Source: a virus. From it: DNA of 64,000 nucleotides. Made by a program: the position numbers and the translations under genes. This document shows positions 17,951-27,877 of this stretch, piece by piece (within the stretch, counting starts at the first letter, position 1; each line of letters begins with the position of its first letter). The stretch lies in the IMG/VR virus record IMGVR_UViG_3300031963_000068, positions 1-64,000 of that record; one strand, given 5' to 3'. The notes beneath the pieces are model-generated. The model was not told the origin of the DNA, did no database searches, and saw nothing but the letters and a program-made list of their open reading frames with translations.

Positions 17951-19821
17951 AATCTAGTAATGACAACAACCACACCGTCACCACCATCACCACCACGACC
18001 CGAACTAAATCCGTTAGTAGAAGCACCTCCGCCTCCGCCACCACCTCCATATAGACCACCATCACCTCCCCTGCCTCCAGGAGTAAGCGCGATATTACTT
18101 CCAGCACCACCACCAGCACCACCTCTTCCCAATAAAGAAGCATCTGAACCAGGTCCAGTTTGACCATTTACCCCAACAGCTGCACCAGCAGCAAATATTG
18201 TACTATTATCAACCGTCAATATTGACCCACCGTTTCCTCCAGTCCCGAATACATTAGTAGCAGAAATGTTACCACCACCTCCACCACCAGTCGGTTTATA
18301 AGGAGTATCCTCAGCAGCACCACCCGATGTTCCACCATCACCAGTATTACCTGAAGTTCCTGGATAATTAACATCACCACCAATACCACCGGTACTAAAT
18401 GAAGCGGTTTTACCACCATCTCCACCTCGACCACCTCCCACAGTCAAATAGACATTAGCACCAGTAATATAATCACCAAATATAGTATCGTCACCATTAT
18501 TACCATCATTACCGTTTGTGTTTATAGTTGAAATTGCAGCACCACCACCACCACCAGCACCCGGATTACAAAGCACACTAGATGGTAGTATTGAGGCATT
18601 AATAAGAACTCTAACATGTCCTCCTGAACCACCACCAGATCCACCGAATCTTGTTCTACCAGAAGCATTCAAAGCACCAGAACCACCACCACCGCCACCA
18701 CCTATACAAATGACCTCAACCATTTTAGCACCGCTTGGTTTAGTCCATGTAGCATTTACAGCCGAATAGGTATTAATTTGTATAGAAACAGCACTGGTAC
18801 CACTTGTACCAAAAGTACCCGATGTTCCCGAAAACCCACCAGAACCGGAAGTTCCAGAGGTTCCACCAGTTTTTGAGATACCAGAAGTTCCGGATGTTTG
18901 AGATGTTCCTGAAGAACCACTAAGAGTACCAAAACCAGAAGTTCCTGAAGTAGTACCAGATGTACCGGAAGTAGATGATAAACCAGAAGTACCGGAAGTT
19001 CTGAATGCACTAGATGTACCCGAATTACCACTATTTCCTGTTGTTCCTGAAGTACCACTATTACCATTAGTTCCAGATGTTCCAGAAGTCGATGATAAAC
19101 CAATTGTACCTGATGTACCTCGTGTACCACTAGTACCAGAACCACTTGATACACCAGAACCACCAGAAAATGAAGAGACACTTGATACCCCAGAACTTCC
19201 TGATGTACTTGAATTTCCAGATAAAGAAGAAGTTCCAGATGTACCAGAAGTTCTACTTTGACCAGAACTTCCTGATGTACCTGTAGTTCCTGAACTACCC
19301 GATGTTCCAGAAGTAGTCAATCCAGAGGTACCGGAGGTTGACGAATTTGCGGAGGTTCCTGATGTATTTGAAGTTCCAAAAGTTCCAGAAGTTGATGAGT
19401 TATTACTCAAACCAGAAGTTCCAGAAGTAGTATTCAAACCATTAGAAAAAGAATTACCGGACGTCCCTGATGTCGTATTGACACCGGATGTACCGGAGGT
19501 TGTATTAATACCTGATGTTCCAGAAGTATTTGAAGAATTACTTATGCCAGATGTACCAGATGTACCAAATCCTCCAGATGTACCAGAAGTATTGTTATTT
19601 CCAGATGTACCAGAAGTATTGTTATTTCCAGATGTACCAGATGTTCTAGTTAAACCGGATGTTCCAGCGGTTGAAGATAAACCAGATGTTCCTGAAGAAC
19701 TATTATTACCAGAACTACCACTAGTGCCGTTGGTTCCTGATGTACCAGAACTACCAGAAGTCGATGATAAACCAGATGTACCGGATGTATTATAATTTAC
19801 ACTATCTATTTTATTTATCAT
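17947..19821 (-). CDS. Collagen-like fibre with glycine-rich adhesin tip (paralogue 2 of 3)
   Basis: 624 residues with the same plan as its neighbours: a ~12-residue N-terminus (MINKIDSVNYNT), a (GTS)n-type stalk to about residue 345, NATWTKPSGAKMVEVICIG, then a glycine-rich tip with GGGGGGG runs ending DGVVVVITRF. The tips of the three paralogues share strand positions but differ in the loops between glycine runs, as expected for receptor-specificity variation. A TTAATATATATA box lies 3 nt before the ATG. Confidence 0.8.
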   Translation of the reverse strand: MINKIDSVNYNTSGTSGLSSTSGSSGTSGTNGTSGSSGNNSSSGTSGLSSTAGTSGLTRTSGTSGNNNTSGTSGNNNTSGTSGGFGTSGTSGISNSSNTSGTSGINTTSGTSGVNTTSGTSGNSFSNGLNTTSGTSGLSNNSSTSGTFGTSNTSGTSANSSTSGTSGLTTSGTSGSSGTTGTSGSSGQSRTSGTSGTSSLSGNSSTSGSSGVSSVSSFSGGSGVSSGSGTSGTRGTSGTIGLSSTSGTSGTNGNSGTSGTTGNSGNSGTSSAFRTSGTSGLSSTSGTSGTTSGTSGFGTLSGSSGTSQTSGTSGISKTGGTSGTSGSGGFSGTSGTFGTSGTSAVSIQINTYSAVNATWTKPSGAKMVEVICIGGGGGGGSGALNASGRTRFGGSGGGSGGHVRVLINASILPSSVLCNPGAGGGGGAAISTINTNGNDGNNGDDTIFGDYITGANVYLTVGGGRGGDGGKTASFSTGGIGGDVNYPGTSGNTGDGGTSGGAAEDTPYKPTGGGGGGNISATNVFGTGGNGGSILTVDNSTIFAAGAAVGVNGQTGPGSDASLLGRGGAGGGAGSNIALTPGGRGGDGGLYGGGGGGGGASTNGFSSGRGGDGGDGVVVVITRF

Positions 19822-19824
19822 AAC

Positions 19825-19836
19825 TATATATATTAA
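19825..19836 (-). promoter_or_regulatory. TTAATATATATA box, 3 nt upstream of ATG 19821
   Basis: TTAATATATATA then GTT then ATG. Confidence 0.5.
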
Positions 19837-21743
19837 GTAAAATAAGTTGTAACAACAACAATTCCATTCGCACCAAAACCACCGTTTCCAAACTTATCAC
19901 CACGAGGTATGTTATCGCCATTAAGACCAGCACCACCGCCTCCACCGCCTGCACCATAAAGAGCACCATTAGCACCAATACCGGATCTAGCAGCTCCTCC
20001 ACCTCCTCCACAACCAATATCAGAAAAAGAATCACCCTCATTACCATCAGTTAATGATGGGTCAGTACTAGCAATTCCAGGATTACCACCTAAACCGTTG
20101 GTATATTGAACTGTACCACCATCTCCCCCGTCGAAATTAGTATTACTAGCGTTTATACTACCACCACTACCTCCACCAGTTGGTGCTCTGAATGTGAGAG
20201 CACCAGCAACACCAATACCACCAGCACTATTTCCACCAGAACCTCCACGTTCAATATTACCATAACCACCTGAATTGTTAGAAGTCGGAATACTAGCAGA
20301 TGAACCACCTCCACCACCTCCACCACCAAAAGCAATTAGGTTACTACCAAATCCAGAACCTAGTGCTGAAGTACCAAATATCGAATCAGTACCCGCGGCA
20401 CCATCACTTCCATCTTGATTATTGGCAGTCACTACTCCTCTACTACCACCCTGACCAACCTGAACCGTCTCTGAGTTTTGTAAATCAGAAGCCCTGAAAA
20501 TAGCTCGTGAAAAACCTCCACCACCTCCACCATTACCACCCCATCGAGCAGTACTAGTAGCTGACCTTCTACCAGCACCTCCTCCTCCGCCACCACCAAT
20601 ACAAATCACTTCAACCTTATCTGCATTTGCAGGCTTTGACCAACTAAAAATTGTTGTAAGTGGACTAGCAATAACCGTGTAAACCTGAACATCAATAACA
20701 TTCAGTGTACCGGATGTTCCAGATGTTCTTGATAAACCAGAAGGAGCAATAGCTCCTTGACTAGTTGATATACCAGAAGTTCCACTTGTCGTAGCATTAG
20801 GAAAAGAAGATTGAAAACCAGAAAAATTTGGATTATTACCGGTAGTTCCTGAAGTACCTTGTGTACCAGATGTACCTACAGCTCTGCTAAGACCACCCGT
20901 ACCAGAGCTACCAGAGGTACCATTGGTTGAATTTAATCCAGCAGTACCACTAGTAGAAAAATTGGTTGATATTCCTGTGTTACCACTACTACCAGATGTT
21001 GTGGAAAATCTGTTACCACCACTCTCTCCACTCGTACCAGAAGTTCTAGATAGACCGTTAGTAGTCAGACCTGATGTTCCATTTGTTCCTGAAACCGAAA
21101 CAAAACTACTTGAGGTTCCAGACGATCCAGCGGTACTCTGTGGCGTTTGAGCAGATATACCTGAATTTCCAAATGTACCAGATGAACCAGAGGTCAATGA
21201 AACCCTGCTTGAACCAGAATTTGATGAATTTGATGAATTTCCAGACGTACCAGAAGTTTTATTTGAACCAGATGTTCCACTTGTACCATTCGTACCTGAT
21301 GTAGAAGAATTTCCAGCGGTTCCTGTAGTACCATTTGCTGAAGACTGACCAGAAGTACCGGAAGTTGAATTTGTACCAGAAGTGGATGATTGGCTTGACA
21401 AACCAGACGTACCACTCGTACCATTAGTTCCAGAAGTAGAAGAATTTCCAGCGGTTCCTGTAGTACCATTACTTCTTGAATTACCAGCCGTGCCTGATGT
21501 AGAAGAGGTACCAGCTGTTGAATTTATACTTGAAATCCCACTTGAACCTGAAGTACCAGAACTACCAGAACTACCGGATGTTGTAGATAAACCACTAGTA
21601 CCTGTTGTACCAGAACTACCAGAAGTACCAGAAGTACCAGAAGTAGAACTTACTAAGCTATTAGTAGATTGTCCAGATGTACCAGATTGACCATTTGTAC
21701 CGGACGTACCAGTATCTATAACAATACCATTTATTTTCTGCAT
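19833..21743 (-). CDS. Collagen-like fibre with glycine-rich adhesin tip (paralogue 3 of 3)
   Basis: 636 residues: N-terminus MQKINGIVIDT, (GTS)n/(GTN)n stalk to about residue 345, FSWSKPANADKVEVICIGG, glycine-rich tip, end [10 protein letters not shown]. The stalk contains two near-identical modules built on [18 protein letters not shown], showing recent internal duplication. Start supported by a TTAATATATA box 4 nt upstream. Confidence 0.8.
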   Translation of the reverse strand: MQKINGIVIDTGTSGTNGQSGTSGQSTNSLVSSTSGTSGTSGSSGTTGTSGLSTTSGSSGSSGTSGSSGISSINSTAGTSSTSGTAGNSRSNGTTGTAGNSSTSGTNGTSGTSGLSSQSSTSGTNSTSGTSGQSSANGTTGTAGNSSTSGTNGTSGTSGSNKTSGTSGNSSNSSNSGSSRVSLTSGSSGTFGNSGISAQTPQSTAGSSGTSSSFVSVSGTNGTSGLTTNGLSRTSGTSGESGGNRFSTTSGSSGNTGISTNFSTSGTAGLNSTNGTSGSSGTGGLSRAVGTSGTQGTSGTTGNNPNFSGFQSSFPNATTSGTSGISTSQGAIAPSGLSRTSGTSGTLNVIDVQVYTVIASPLTTIFSWSKPANADKVEVICIGGGGGGGAGRRSATSTARWGGNGGGGGGFSRAIFRASDLQNSETVQVGQGGSRGVVTANNQDGSDGAAGTDSIFGTSALGSGFGSNLIAFGGGGGGGGSSASIPTSNNSGGYGNIERGGSGGNSAGGIGVAGALTFRAPTGGGSGGSINASNTNFDGGDGGTVQYTNGLGGNPGIASTDPSLTDGNEGDSFSDIGCGGGGGAARSGIGANGALYGAGGGGGGAGLNGDNIPRGDKFGNGGFGANGIVVVTTYFT

Positions 21744-21747
21744 GTCT

Positions 21748-21757
21748 TATATATTAA
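21748..21757 (-). promoter_or_regulatory. TTAATATATA box, 4 nt upstream of ATG 21743
   Basis: TTTTAATATATA then AGAC then ATG. Confidence 0.5.
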
Positions 21758-21767
21758 AATACAAGTC

Positions 21768-24413
21768 TTACAATTCTATCCAATCTTGAGAAGGATTAAA
21801 ATAAATTCTTCTATTTGTAGAAGTTCCTATTACATAACCTATGACTCTTACAATATTTCCAGCAGAAGAAGGCGCAGCAGCGACTGTTCTACCAGCTGTT
21901 GAAGAACTCAAAAATAATGGCTCTCCTATATTACCAACGGTGAATAAAGAAGAACGATAGAAGCCTCTTACTAACATACCATCATTGGTTGAGTTTGTGC
22001 CAATTGCAACGGCTAATAAATCATTTCCGCCATTTACCAATACATCACCTTGTGCTTTAGTCCAAGTACCACCGGTATTTAGGTAGTAAATTTCACCAGC
22101 AACAGTTGTTGTATTTCCAAAATTAACAATATCACCATAACCGGTGCTATCAGCCGATAAATAAGTATTGGATGTAGGGTCAGATATTAAATCATAACTA
22201 CCAGATAATACTAAATTTGTACCATCAAAAGTAAAGTTTGGTTCACCATCTAATGTAGAAGCAGTACCAGTCATAGTAACAACTCTGTTATTAGAATTAC
22301 CATTTAGTGTGACCGTCGCTGAGTTGCCAGATGTTCCAGAAGTTCCTTGGTTTGTTGTTATAAACAATAATAAATCAATTGAATTACTAAAGTTAGTAGT
22401 ACCTGTTCCACCAGAATCTATATAAGTTACCGGAAATGAATAGTAGTTATTAGAAACAAAAGTTGGATTAGAATTTACTTTCCAAGTCTGATAATTATTT
22501 GAATTTGTTCTATCTTGAATTATAATATTCTGACCAATTTGCATCAACCCTAGAAATACATCAATATCATCACTATTTGTAGTAAAATGATCGATGTTGA
22601 TAATAGTAGAAGCTGTCTGACCTGAGCTATTCCAAATTATGAAACCTGGTCCTGGATCTCCACTGAATATTGTTGTGTTGGATTGATACGGAAATACATT
22701 GGACGAACCACCGTTTAAACCACTAGTACCGGAAGTTCCTTTAGTTCCGGAAGTTCCAGCAGTTCCATTGGCACCATTAGCACCGGAAGTTCCGGCAGTT
22801 CCATTAGCACCATTAGCACCCGAGGTTCCAGCAGTTCCGTTAGCACCATTAGCACCCGAGGTTCCAGCAGTTCCGTTAGCACCATTAGCACCGGAAGTTC
22901 CTGATGTTCCGTTAGCACCATTTGCACCAGAAGTTCCTGATGTTCCGTTAGCACCATTTGCACCAGAAGTTCCTGATGTTCCATTAGCACCGGAAGTTCC
23001 TGATGTTCCATTAGCACCGGAAGTTCCGGCAGTTCCATTAGCACCCGAGGTTCCAGCAGTTCCGTTAGCACCATTAGCACCCGAAGTCCCCGAAGTCCCA
23101 GCAGCTGAATTGATTGTTAATATGTTACCATTTGTATCAAAACCAAGAGCTCCAATAGAAGTTCCTGGAAATTTACCAGCGGTGTTATAATTAGGTAGTT
23201 GTAATTGACCAGTCAAATGATTTATTTGTAAATCAACAGCACTTGAAGTAGTATTATTTCCTTTAAGTATTCTAAAGGAGTCTTGATAGTTATCTATAGC
23301 AGAAGCTGTACCATATCCAGAACCAGATTGAAGTGTTATTTGACCACCTTCACCAGAACCTCCTCTTGCGCCCAGAAATAAAGTAGCCTCTGTTGATGAA
23401 TAAGTTGTTCCTATTAGAACGGATATTGAATTCTGTGTCGAAGACTGCGTAACTGTCATCCATGTTGAAGCAACAGCAGCATTTGTAGAACCATCTGACA
23501 ATAAAACACGTAAATTGCCAGCATTACTGATTGTGTTGAAACCTGTTCCAGAAGTACCTGATGTTCCGTTAGCACCCGAGGTTCCAGCAGTTCCGTTAGC
23601 ACCATTAGCACCCGAGGTTCCAGCAGTTCCGTTAGCACCATTAGCACCCGAGGTTCCAGCAGTTCCGTTAGCACCATTAGCACCAGAAGTTCCAGCAGTT
23701 CCGTTAGCACCGTTAGCACCCGAGGTTCCAGAAGTGCCATTAATTCCAGAGGTTCCGGATGTTCCCGATACCCCATCAAGACCATTTAATAAAATCCAAT
23801 CATTAAGTGAAGATGGAACATTATTATTATTATTTGCAGTGGATTGATAAGAAAACAAACCATCAATAACAATATCACCATCTTGATATGTTCCAGCTAC
23901 ATAAGCACCTTTATATGGTGATGTTCCTGAAGTTCCAGATGTACCATTATCACCAGCAGCACCGTTAACACCGGATGTCCCAGAAGAACCTGATGTACCA
24001 TTATCTCCTTGATTACCGGAAGTTCCTGATGTACCATTATCTCCTTGATTACCGGAAGTTCCAGCAGTCCCATTATTTCCATTAACACCGGAAGTTCCAG
24101 CAGTTCCGTTAGCACCATCTACACCAGAAGTTCCTGATGTTCCATTAGAACCTGTTGCACCCATGCCAGATGTACCTGATTGTTTTAAAACTAAATTCCC
24201 ATCTAAAATACCACCATAAAACCAATATTCTACTATGGGATCAGAACCAACAATAATACCAACCGTCAAACCTTCATATCTATAAGATGGTAATAAGTAA
24301 GTAGTTGCTGCCGAAAGAGCTGCTGATAAGTTGGCACCAGTATATGGACCATATTTGGCATCACCGGGACCTGTAGTTTTAGCTAGTATGTTATCACTTA
24401 AATTAATTGCCAT
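21768..24413 (-). CDS. Large collagen-like tail fibre
   Basis: 881 residues. Residues 1-78 form a non-repetitive head, followed by Gly-X-Y blocks rich in [13 protein letters not shown] separated by two folded inserts: one with [18 protein letters not shown], resembling small carbohydrate-binding modules, and one at ~290-430. The C-terminal ~150 residues ([18 protein letters not shown] to [12 protein letters not shown]) resemble a trimeric fibre tip. No glycine-rich adhesin domain, unlike the next three genes downstream. Lacks an obvious TTAATATATA box; it starts 17 nt after the upstream stop and is probably read through. Confidence 0.75.
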   Translation of the reverse strand: MAINLSDNILAKTTGPGDAKYGPYTGANLSAALSAATTYLLPSYRYEGLTVGIIVGSDPIVEYWFYGGILDGNLVLKQSGTSGMGATGSNGTSGTSGVDGANGTAGTSGVNGNNGTAGTSGNQGDNGTSGTSGNQGDNGTSGSSGTSGVNGAAGDNGTSGTSGTSPYKGAYVAGTYQDGDIVIDGLFSYQSTANNNNNVPSSLNDWILLNGLDGVSGTSGTSGINGTSGTSGANGANGTAGTSGANGANGTAGTSGANGANGTAGTSGANGANGTAGTSGANGTSGTSGTGFNTISNAGNLRVLLSDGSTNAAVASTWMTVTQSSTQNSISVLIGTTYSSTEATLFLGARGGSGEGGQITLQSGSGYGTASAIDNYQDSFRILKGNNTTSSAVDLQINHLTGQLQLPNYNTAGKFPGTSIGALGFDTNGNILTINSAAGTSGTSGANGANGTAGTSGANGTAGTSGANGTSGTSGANGTSGTSGANGANGTSGTSGANGANGTSGTSGANGANGTAGTSGANGANGTAGTSGANGANGTAGTSGANGANGTAGTSGTKGTSGTSGLNGGSSNVFPYQSNTTIFSGDPGPGFIIWNSSGQTASTIINIDHFTTNSDDIDVFLGLMQIGQNIIIQDRTNSNNYQTWKVNSNPTFVSNNYYSFPVTYIDSGGTGTTNFSNSIDLLLFITTNQGTSGTSGNSATVTLNGNSNNRVVTMTGTASTLDGEPNFTFDGTNLVLSGSYDLISDPTSNTYLSADSTGYGDIVNFGNTTTVAGEIYYLNTGGTWTKAQGDVLVNGGNDLLAVAIGTNSTNDGMLVRGFYRSSLFTVGNIGEPLFLSSSTAGRTVAAAPSSAGNIVRVIGYVIGTSTNRRIYFNPSQDWIEL
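22728..23100 (-). repeat. DNA-level tandem repeats encoding Gly-Ala-Asn / Gly-Thr-Ser triplets, block A
   Basis: Units of 27-39 bp built on the string gttccagcagttccgttagc are repeated with few or no changes, encoding [10 protein letters not shown] and [10 protein letters not shown] modules. Identity extends to codon third positions, so the copies arose or were homogenised recently. Confidence 0.8.
23547..23775 (-). repeat. DNA-level tandem repeats encoding Gly-Ala-Asn / Gly-Thr-Ser triplets, block B
   Basis: The same 39-bp unit family as block A (cagcagttccgttagcacca and flanks), about five copies. Homology between blocks A and B would allow deletion or exchange of the folded insert between them. 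Confidence 0.8.
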
Positions 24414-24430
24414 TTTATTCTAAATCTATT

Positions 24431-25888
24431 TTAGGAGATTGTCGCAGTTCCCAAAGTTGTTACTTTATTCGCTGGATAAATTTTAAACGTGACAGTCCAG
24501 TAACCATCCGGTGAAACAACAGAAAGCGTTGTAGGAGAAGCAAATAAATCCGTAACACCACCAATACTTCCATTATTTAAAGCATTTTCAAACCAAGTTG
24601 TCTTCGTTGGGTAAACACTATATACAGCAAACCAAGGCCACTCACCTGAAGCATTAAATGCCATACTCAAAGAACCACTACCAGCATTTACAACTTTTGT
24701 AAAATCAGTACCAGATTCAATTATACTAACAATTTGACTAGCCGTTTTCTGTGTAGAAGTTTTACCATAAAAATATGGATAGTAACCAGTAATAGTCTGT
24801 GAGTTTGATGCAAAATTTGTACTAGATGCCTGAGGAGCTGAAGTTGTCCTAACAGCAGGCGTAGCACTATGAGTAATACCCTTATTATTCTTTTTTGCTA
24901 TACCAGCATCATAGTCACCTGTACCAGAATAAACTATCGTGCTACTATCCCCCGAAACAGGAGCAGGCACCATTATTGACTCAGATGTATTTATTTGATA
25001 TGTTAAATTTGGGTTATTTGGATCCGCATAACCAAACTGAGCAGCAATTGAAGTAGTTGTATTTACCGTCATACTCGCAGTTGAGGTAACTGTCAATAAA
25101 GCAGTATTTCCAGCACCATTTATATTTTTATTAATAACCAGTTTGGAAAAAGGACCAGAATCATTTTCAGTACCGGTTAAAGTTATTGTTGGACTAACAG
25201 TAAGACCAATCTCTCTTATTCCTGTAACATCTGAAGAAGCTGCTATAGTAGGTATAGTATAAGTAGGACTGACAGTCGGAAACAACAAATCATCAAATAA
25301 TTGGACAATTGTTTTACTATTCAAATCAGCAACCGTTGTAGTAGCTGGTATCCCACCAACTGTAGCTGGCATAGCTAAAGATGAATCTAAAGCAGAGTTA
25401 TAAATCGTATCAATTATACTATTAGTAGTTCCTGGTGTTATTTCTATTCCAGAATTATTAGAAGTAATTATATCTACTGACCCACTACCACCACCAGTTC
25501 CTGACGAATAAGAACTAAATGTTAGACCAGTAACGCCCAATTGTATTGGATTTGAAGTATTAAGAACAAAAGTTTTATTACCATTTATTGAGCCAGATGT
25601 TACAAAAATTTGAAGACCTTGTAAAAAATCATCATCTATACTAGAATCAGTAGATCTTGACCAACTTCCATCAGAACCAGTACCAACGACATTAACAGTA
25701 TAAATACCATTCTCTATATTTGTTGTTTGATCCTTTACTAAAACTCTATAACCAACTTGTAAAGATTGACCGTCTAAAGTATCAGGAGCACCATTACTTA
25801 AATCAACAATGTTAGTTGTTGTGGCTAAATTACATGGTTGTTTAACCGGAAGTCCTTTAATCGAAGAATAGCCTATTCTTGTAATCAT
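24431..25888 (-). CDS. Tail fibre / baseplate-associated structural protein
   Basis: 485 residues. Residues ~30-130 (RVLVKDQTTNIENGIYTV, then WSRSTDSSIDDDF) form a module repeated in many phage fibres; the 33148-35772 gene carries a variant. The middle has the motif VGGIPATTTVADLN followed by QLFDDLLFPTVSP, shared with the 37438-38448 gene. The C-terminal half is Ser/Thr-rich beta structure. A TTTAATATATAAG box lies ~26 nt upstream of the ATG. Virion role inferred from context and composition. Confidence 0.65.
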   Translation of the reverse strand: MITRIGYSSIKGLPVKQPCNLATTTNIVDLSNGAPDTLDGQSLQVGYRVLVKDQTTNIENGIYTVNVVGTGSDGSWSRSTDSSIDDDFLQGLQIFVTSGSINGNKTFVLNTSNPIQLGVTGLTFSSYSSGTGGGSGSVDIITSNNSGIEITPGTTNSIIDTIYNSALDSSLAMPATVGGIPATTTVADLNSKTIVQLFDDLLFPTVSPTYTIPTIAASSDVTGIREIGLTVSPTITLTGTENDSGPFSKLVINKNINGAGNTALLTVTSTASMTVNTTTSIAAQFGYADPNNPNLTYQINTSESIMVPAPVSGDSSTIVYSGTGDYDAGIAKKNNKGITHSATPAVRTTSAPQASSTNFASNSQTITGYYPYFYGKTSTQKTASQIVSIIESGTDFTKVVNAGSGSLSMAFNASGEWPWFAVYSVYPTKTTWFENALNNGSIGGVTDLFASPTTLSVVSPDGYWTVTFKIYPANKVTTLGTATIS

Positions 25889-25978
25889 TGTTTAAAAAAT
25901 TTTTATTATCTTATCTTATATATTAAATAAATAAAACCTTTTTAAATAAGAAATTGAAAAATATAAAATTAGATTTCT

Positions 25979-27256
25979 TTATAAATAAATTCTTTTAAAT
26001 AATTTTATATTATCAACAGCAAAAGGAGGATTGTTTCCAGTACCAAAATCATTTGACCAACCAAATACTAGTCTTTTTGTTTGACCCTTATACCCGTTAA
26101 GTAAAATTAGTTCCTGTCGCCAGAAACTATCCGGACCTCCATATCCACTATTAAATTTACCAAGATTAGTAGTAGCACCAATTCGACCATTATTTGTAGG
26201 CGCTGAGGTTGGAGTGGCCTGAGTATTTGTTAAATCAGTACCAGCAACAGGAGTAGTCGAAGTAGCAACAATATGAACAGTACCATAATCATAACCAAGA
26301 CTATTACCAGCAGCATTTTCACCATAACATTTCCAATCAAAACTAAGATAAAAATCTCCTGTTTCATTTGGTATTGTAATATCTTTATAAAAATGTGAAA
26401 CTCTTGATGTTGGACCAGCTGTGTAAGCATGAGTCGTACCGTTTGTAGCTGAAATATATGCCGAAAATGTACCAGAGGAACCAGTAGCAGCGGTTCCTAC
26501 AAACCATTGGTTTACTGAATCATTTACTATTGTCCATGAATTAGTTGAGAATGTACCTGATGAAAATTCTTCATCTAAAACATATGTAACTATTGCATCC
26601 TCCAACTTTAAAACTTGTAATGAAGCATTTTCAACTCGGTACCCTGATGTGACAGTCGAAGGTAGTCTATATCTTTTAGCAATAGAAATTCCTTGATTTG
26701 GTAAAATCTCAGTTATAATATTAGATTGAGCAACCATTTTAAAGTTAGCATACGTAGCTGAACTTCTCATCAACTCATTTGTAATACCTTTAGTTGGACT
26801 TATAGTTTTAGTACCAGATATCGGATAAAGAGTTGGCACCATTTCTATAGAGTGGGCATCTGTTATATTGACAAAAGTAGCTGATGACCTAATTAAATAT
26901 TTACCAATACTACCTGGATCTGTAATTCTTAAACAACCATTAAACGAGGATGTGAAACCCAACATATCAGCATCATTTCTATAACTTCCCGGACTTGTTC
27001 CACCAATCGAAGTAGAAGCGTCAAAATACCATGTTCCTGTTGTACTATCAGTGTCAGTAGTCACAGAAGATCCAGTAAAATAAATACCACCATAATTAGG
27101 AGTTACTAAAATCTCCCAACCCGATGTATTATAAATAAAATATTTTCCACTTTCATTATCAAGCGCAATGACTCCGGTTGTTGCAGAATGTGTGGGCGCA
27201 CCACTTACAACCTGATACAATACCGAACCAACTGAAATTTCATTTAATACTGGCAT
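25979..27256 (-). CDS. Structural protein with jelly-roll-like segments
   Basis: 425 residues. The N-terminus MPVLNEISVGSVLY is followed by a region with SGWEILVTPNYGGIYF that parallels SGWEPLLKPGYGEIYL in the next gene. Residues ~220-425 look like a carbohydrate-binding jelly roll (FYLSFDWKCYGENAAG, PFAVDNIKLFKRIYL at the end). Possibly receptor-binding. It lies 3 nt upstream of nothing else on its strand but 90 nt from the following fibre gene. Confidence 0.6.
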   Translation of the reverse strand: MPVLNEISVGSVLYQVVSGAPTHSATTGVIALDNESGKYFIYNTSGWEILVTPNYGGIYFTGSSVTTDTDSTTGTWYFDASTSIGGTSPGSYRNDADMLGFTSSFNGCLRITDPGSIGKYLIRSSATFVNITDAHSIEMVPTLYPISGTKTISPTKGITNELMRSSATYANFKMVAQSNIITEILPNQGISIAKRYRLPSTVTSGYRVENASLQVLKLEDAIVTYVLDEEFSSGTFSTNSWTIVNDSVNQWFVGTAATGSSGTFSAYISATNGTTHAYTAGPTSRVSHFYKDITIPNETGDFYLSFDWKCYGENAAGNSLGYDYGTVHIVATSTTPVAGTDLTNTQATPTSAPTNNGRIGATTNLGKFNSGYGGPDSFWRQELILLNGYKGQTKRLVFGWSNDFGTGNNPPFAVDNIKLFKRIYL

Positions 27257-27259
27257 ATT

Positions 27260-27877
27260 TTAATATATTTTTATAGCAGTAAGAGAAGCATGTCTTAAAT
27301 TTACAGAAACAGTTGCTGTTGTGCATCTAACAACAGTAGATATAGTATCACTATCGGAAAGATTTAAATATCCAGAAACATTTATATTCCTATAATCAGC
27401 AGGTGATAAAAATAAAACCGTTGCTGCTTGATACATGTTATTGGATGGAGTAGCACCATTTACTGAAACCCCAATTTCATAAGTTTGATTTGAAGCAGGA
27501 TTACCAATCGAACCATTAAGAGTTACAATATATTTACCTGATTTACCAGTCAAAACTTGAATAGATGAACTCGTTCCTGATTGCGTAAAACCATTGAAGA
27601 AACCAGCATTAGACCAACTTAAGCTATTTGTAGGGACCCAAGTATTTGTAGTAGAGAAGGTTGTAGATACAGCATTTGCATTCAAATATATTTCTCCATA
27701 TCCTGGTTTTAATAATGGTTCCCATCCAGAGGCATTACCTGTCGAGTTGACCCAAGGAGTCCCTGTTGAAGTATCAGTATATAACGAACCCTTTGGTGAA
27801 ATATGATCAGGGGTTCCATTACCACTTCCTAATTCAATAGAACCTAAAGATTTTGATATCAAATTGTTAGTAGGCAT
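27260..27877 (-). CDS. Small fibre-tip-like protein (TNF/C1q-type jelly roll)
   Basis: 205 residues from ATG 27877; a ten-codon-longer start at 27907 is possible but the shorter one gives a TAATG overlap with the upstream stop, typical of coupled genes. Residues ~60-205 resemble a TNF/C1q-like trimeric jelly roll: GKYIVTLNGSIG, then YLNLSDSDTISTVVRC and the closing strand LTAIKIY. These domains often cap collagen-like stalks. Partner of the adjacent 788-aa fibre. Confidence 0.65.
   Translation of the reverse strand: MPTNNLISKSLGSIELGSGNGTPDHISPKGSLYTDTSTGTPWVNSTGNASGWEPLLKPGYGEIYLNANAVSTTFSTTNTWVPTNSLSWSNAGFFNGFTQSGTSSSIQVLTGKSGKYIVTLNGSIGNPASNQTYEIGVSVNGATPSNNMYQAATVLFLSPADYRNINVSGYLNLSDSDTISTVVRCTTATVSVNLRHASLTAIKIY

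Noticed and set aside
22728-23775. Regular repeats suggestive of a CRISPR array
   Set aside because: Units are contiguous triplet-coding repeats with no unique spacers and lie within an intact reading frame.
19478-23847. Rightward open frames rich in [15 protein letters not shown] repeats opposite the fibre genes
   Set aside because: They are the antisense of the Gly-Thr-Ser repeats; the Pro/Val periodicity is forced by the coding strand.
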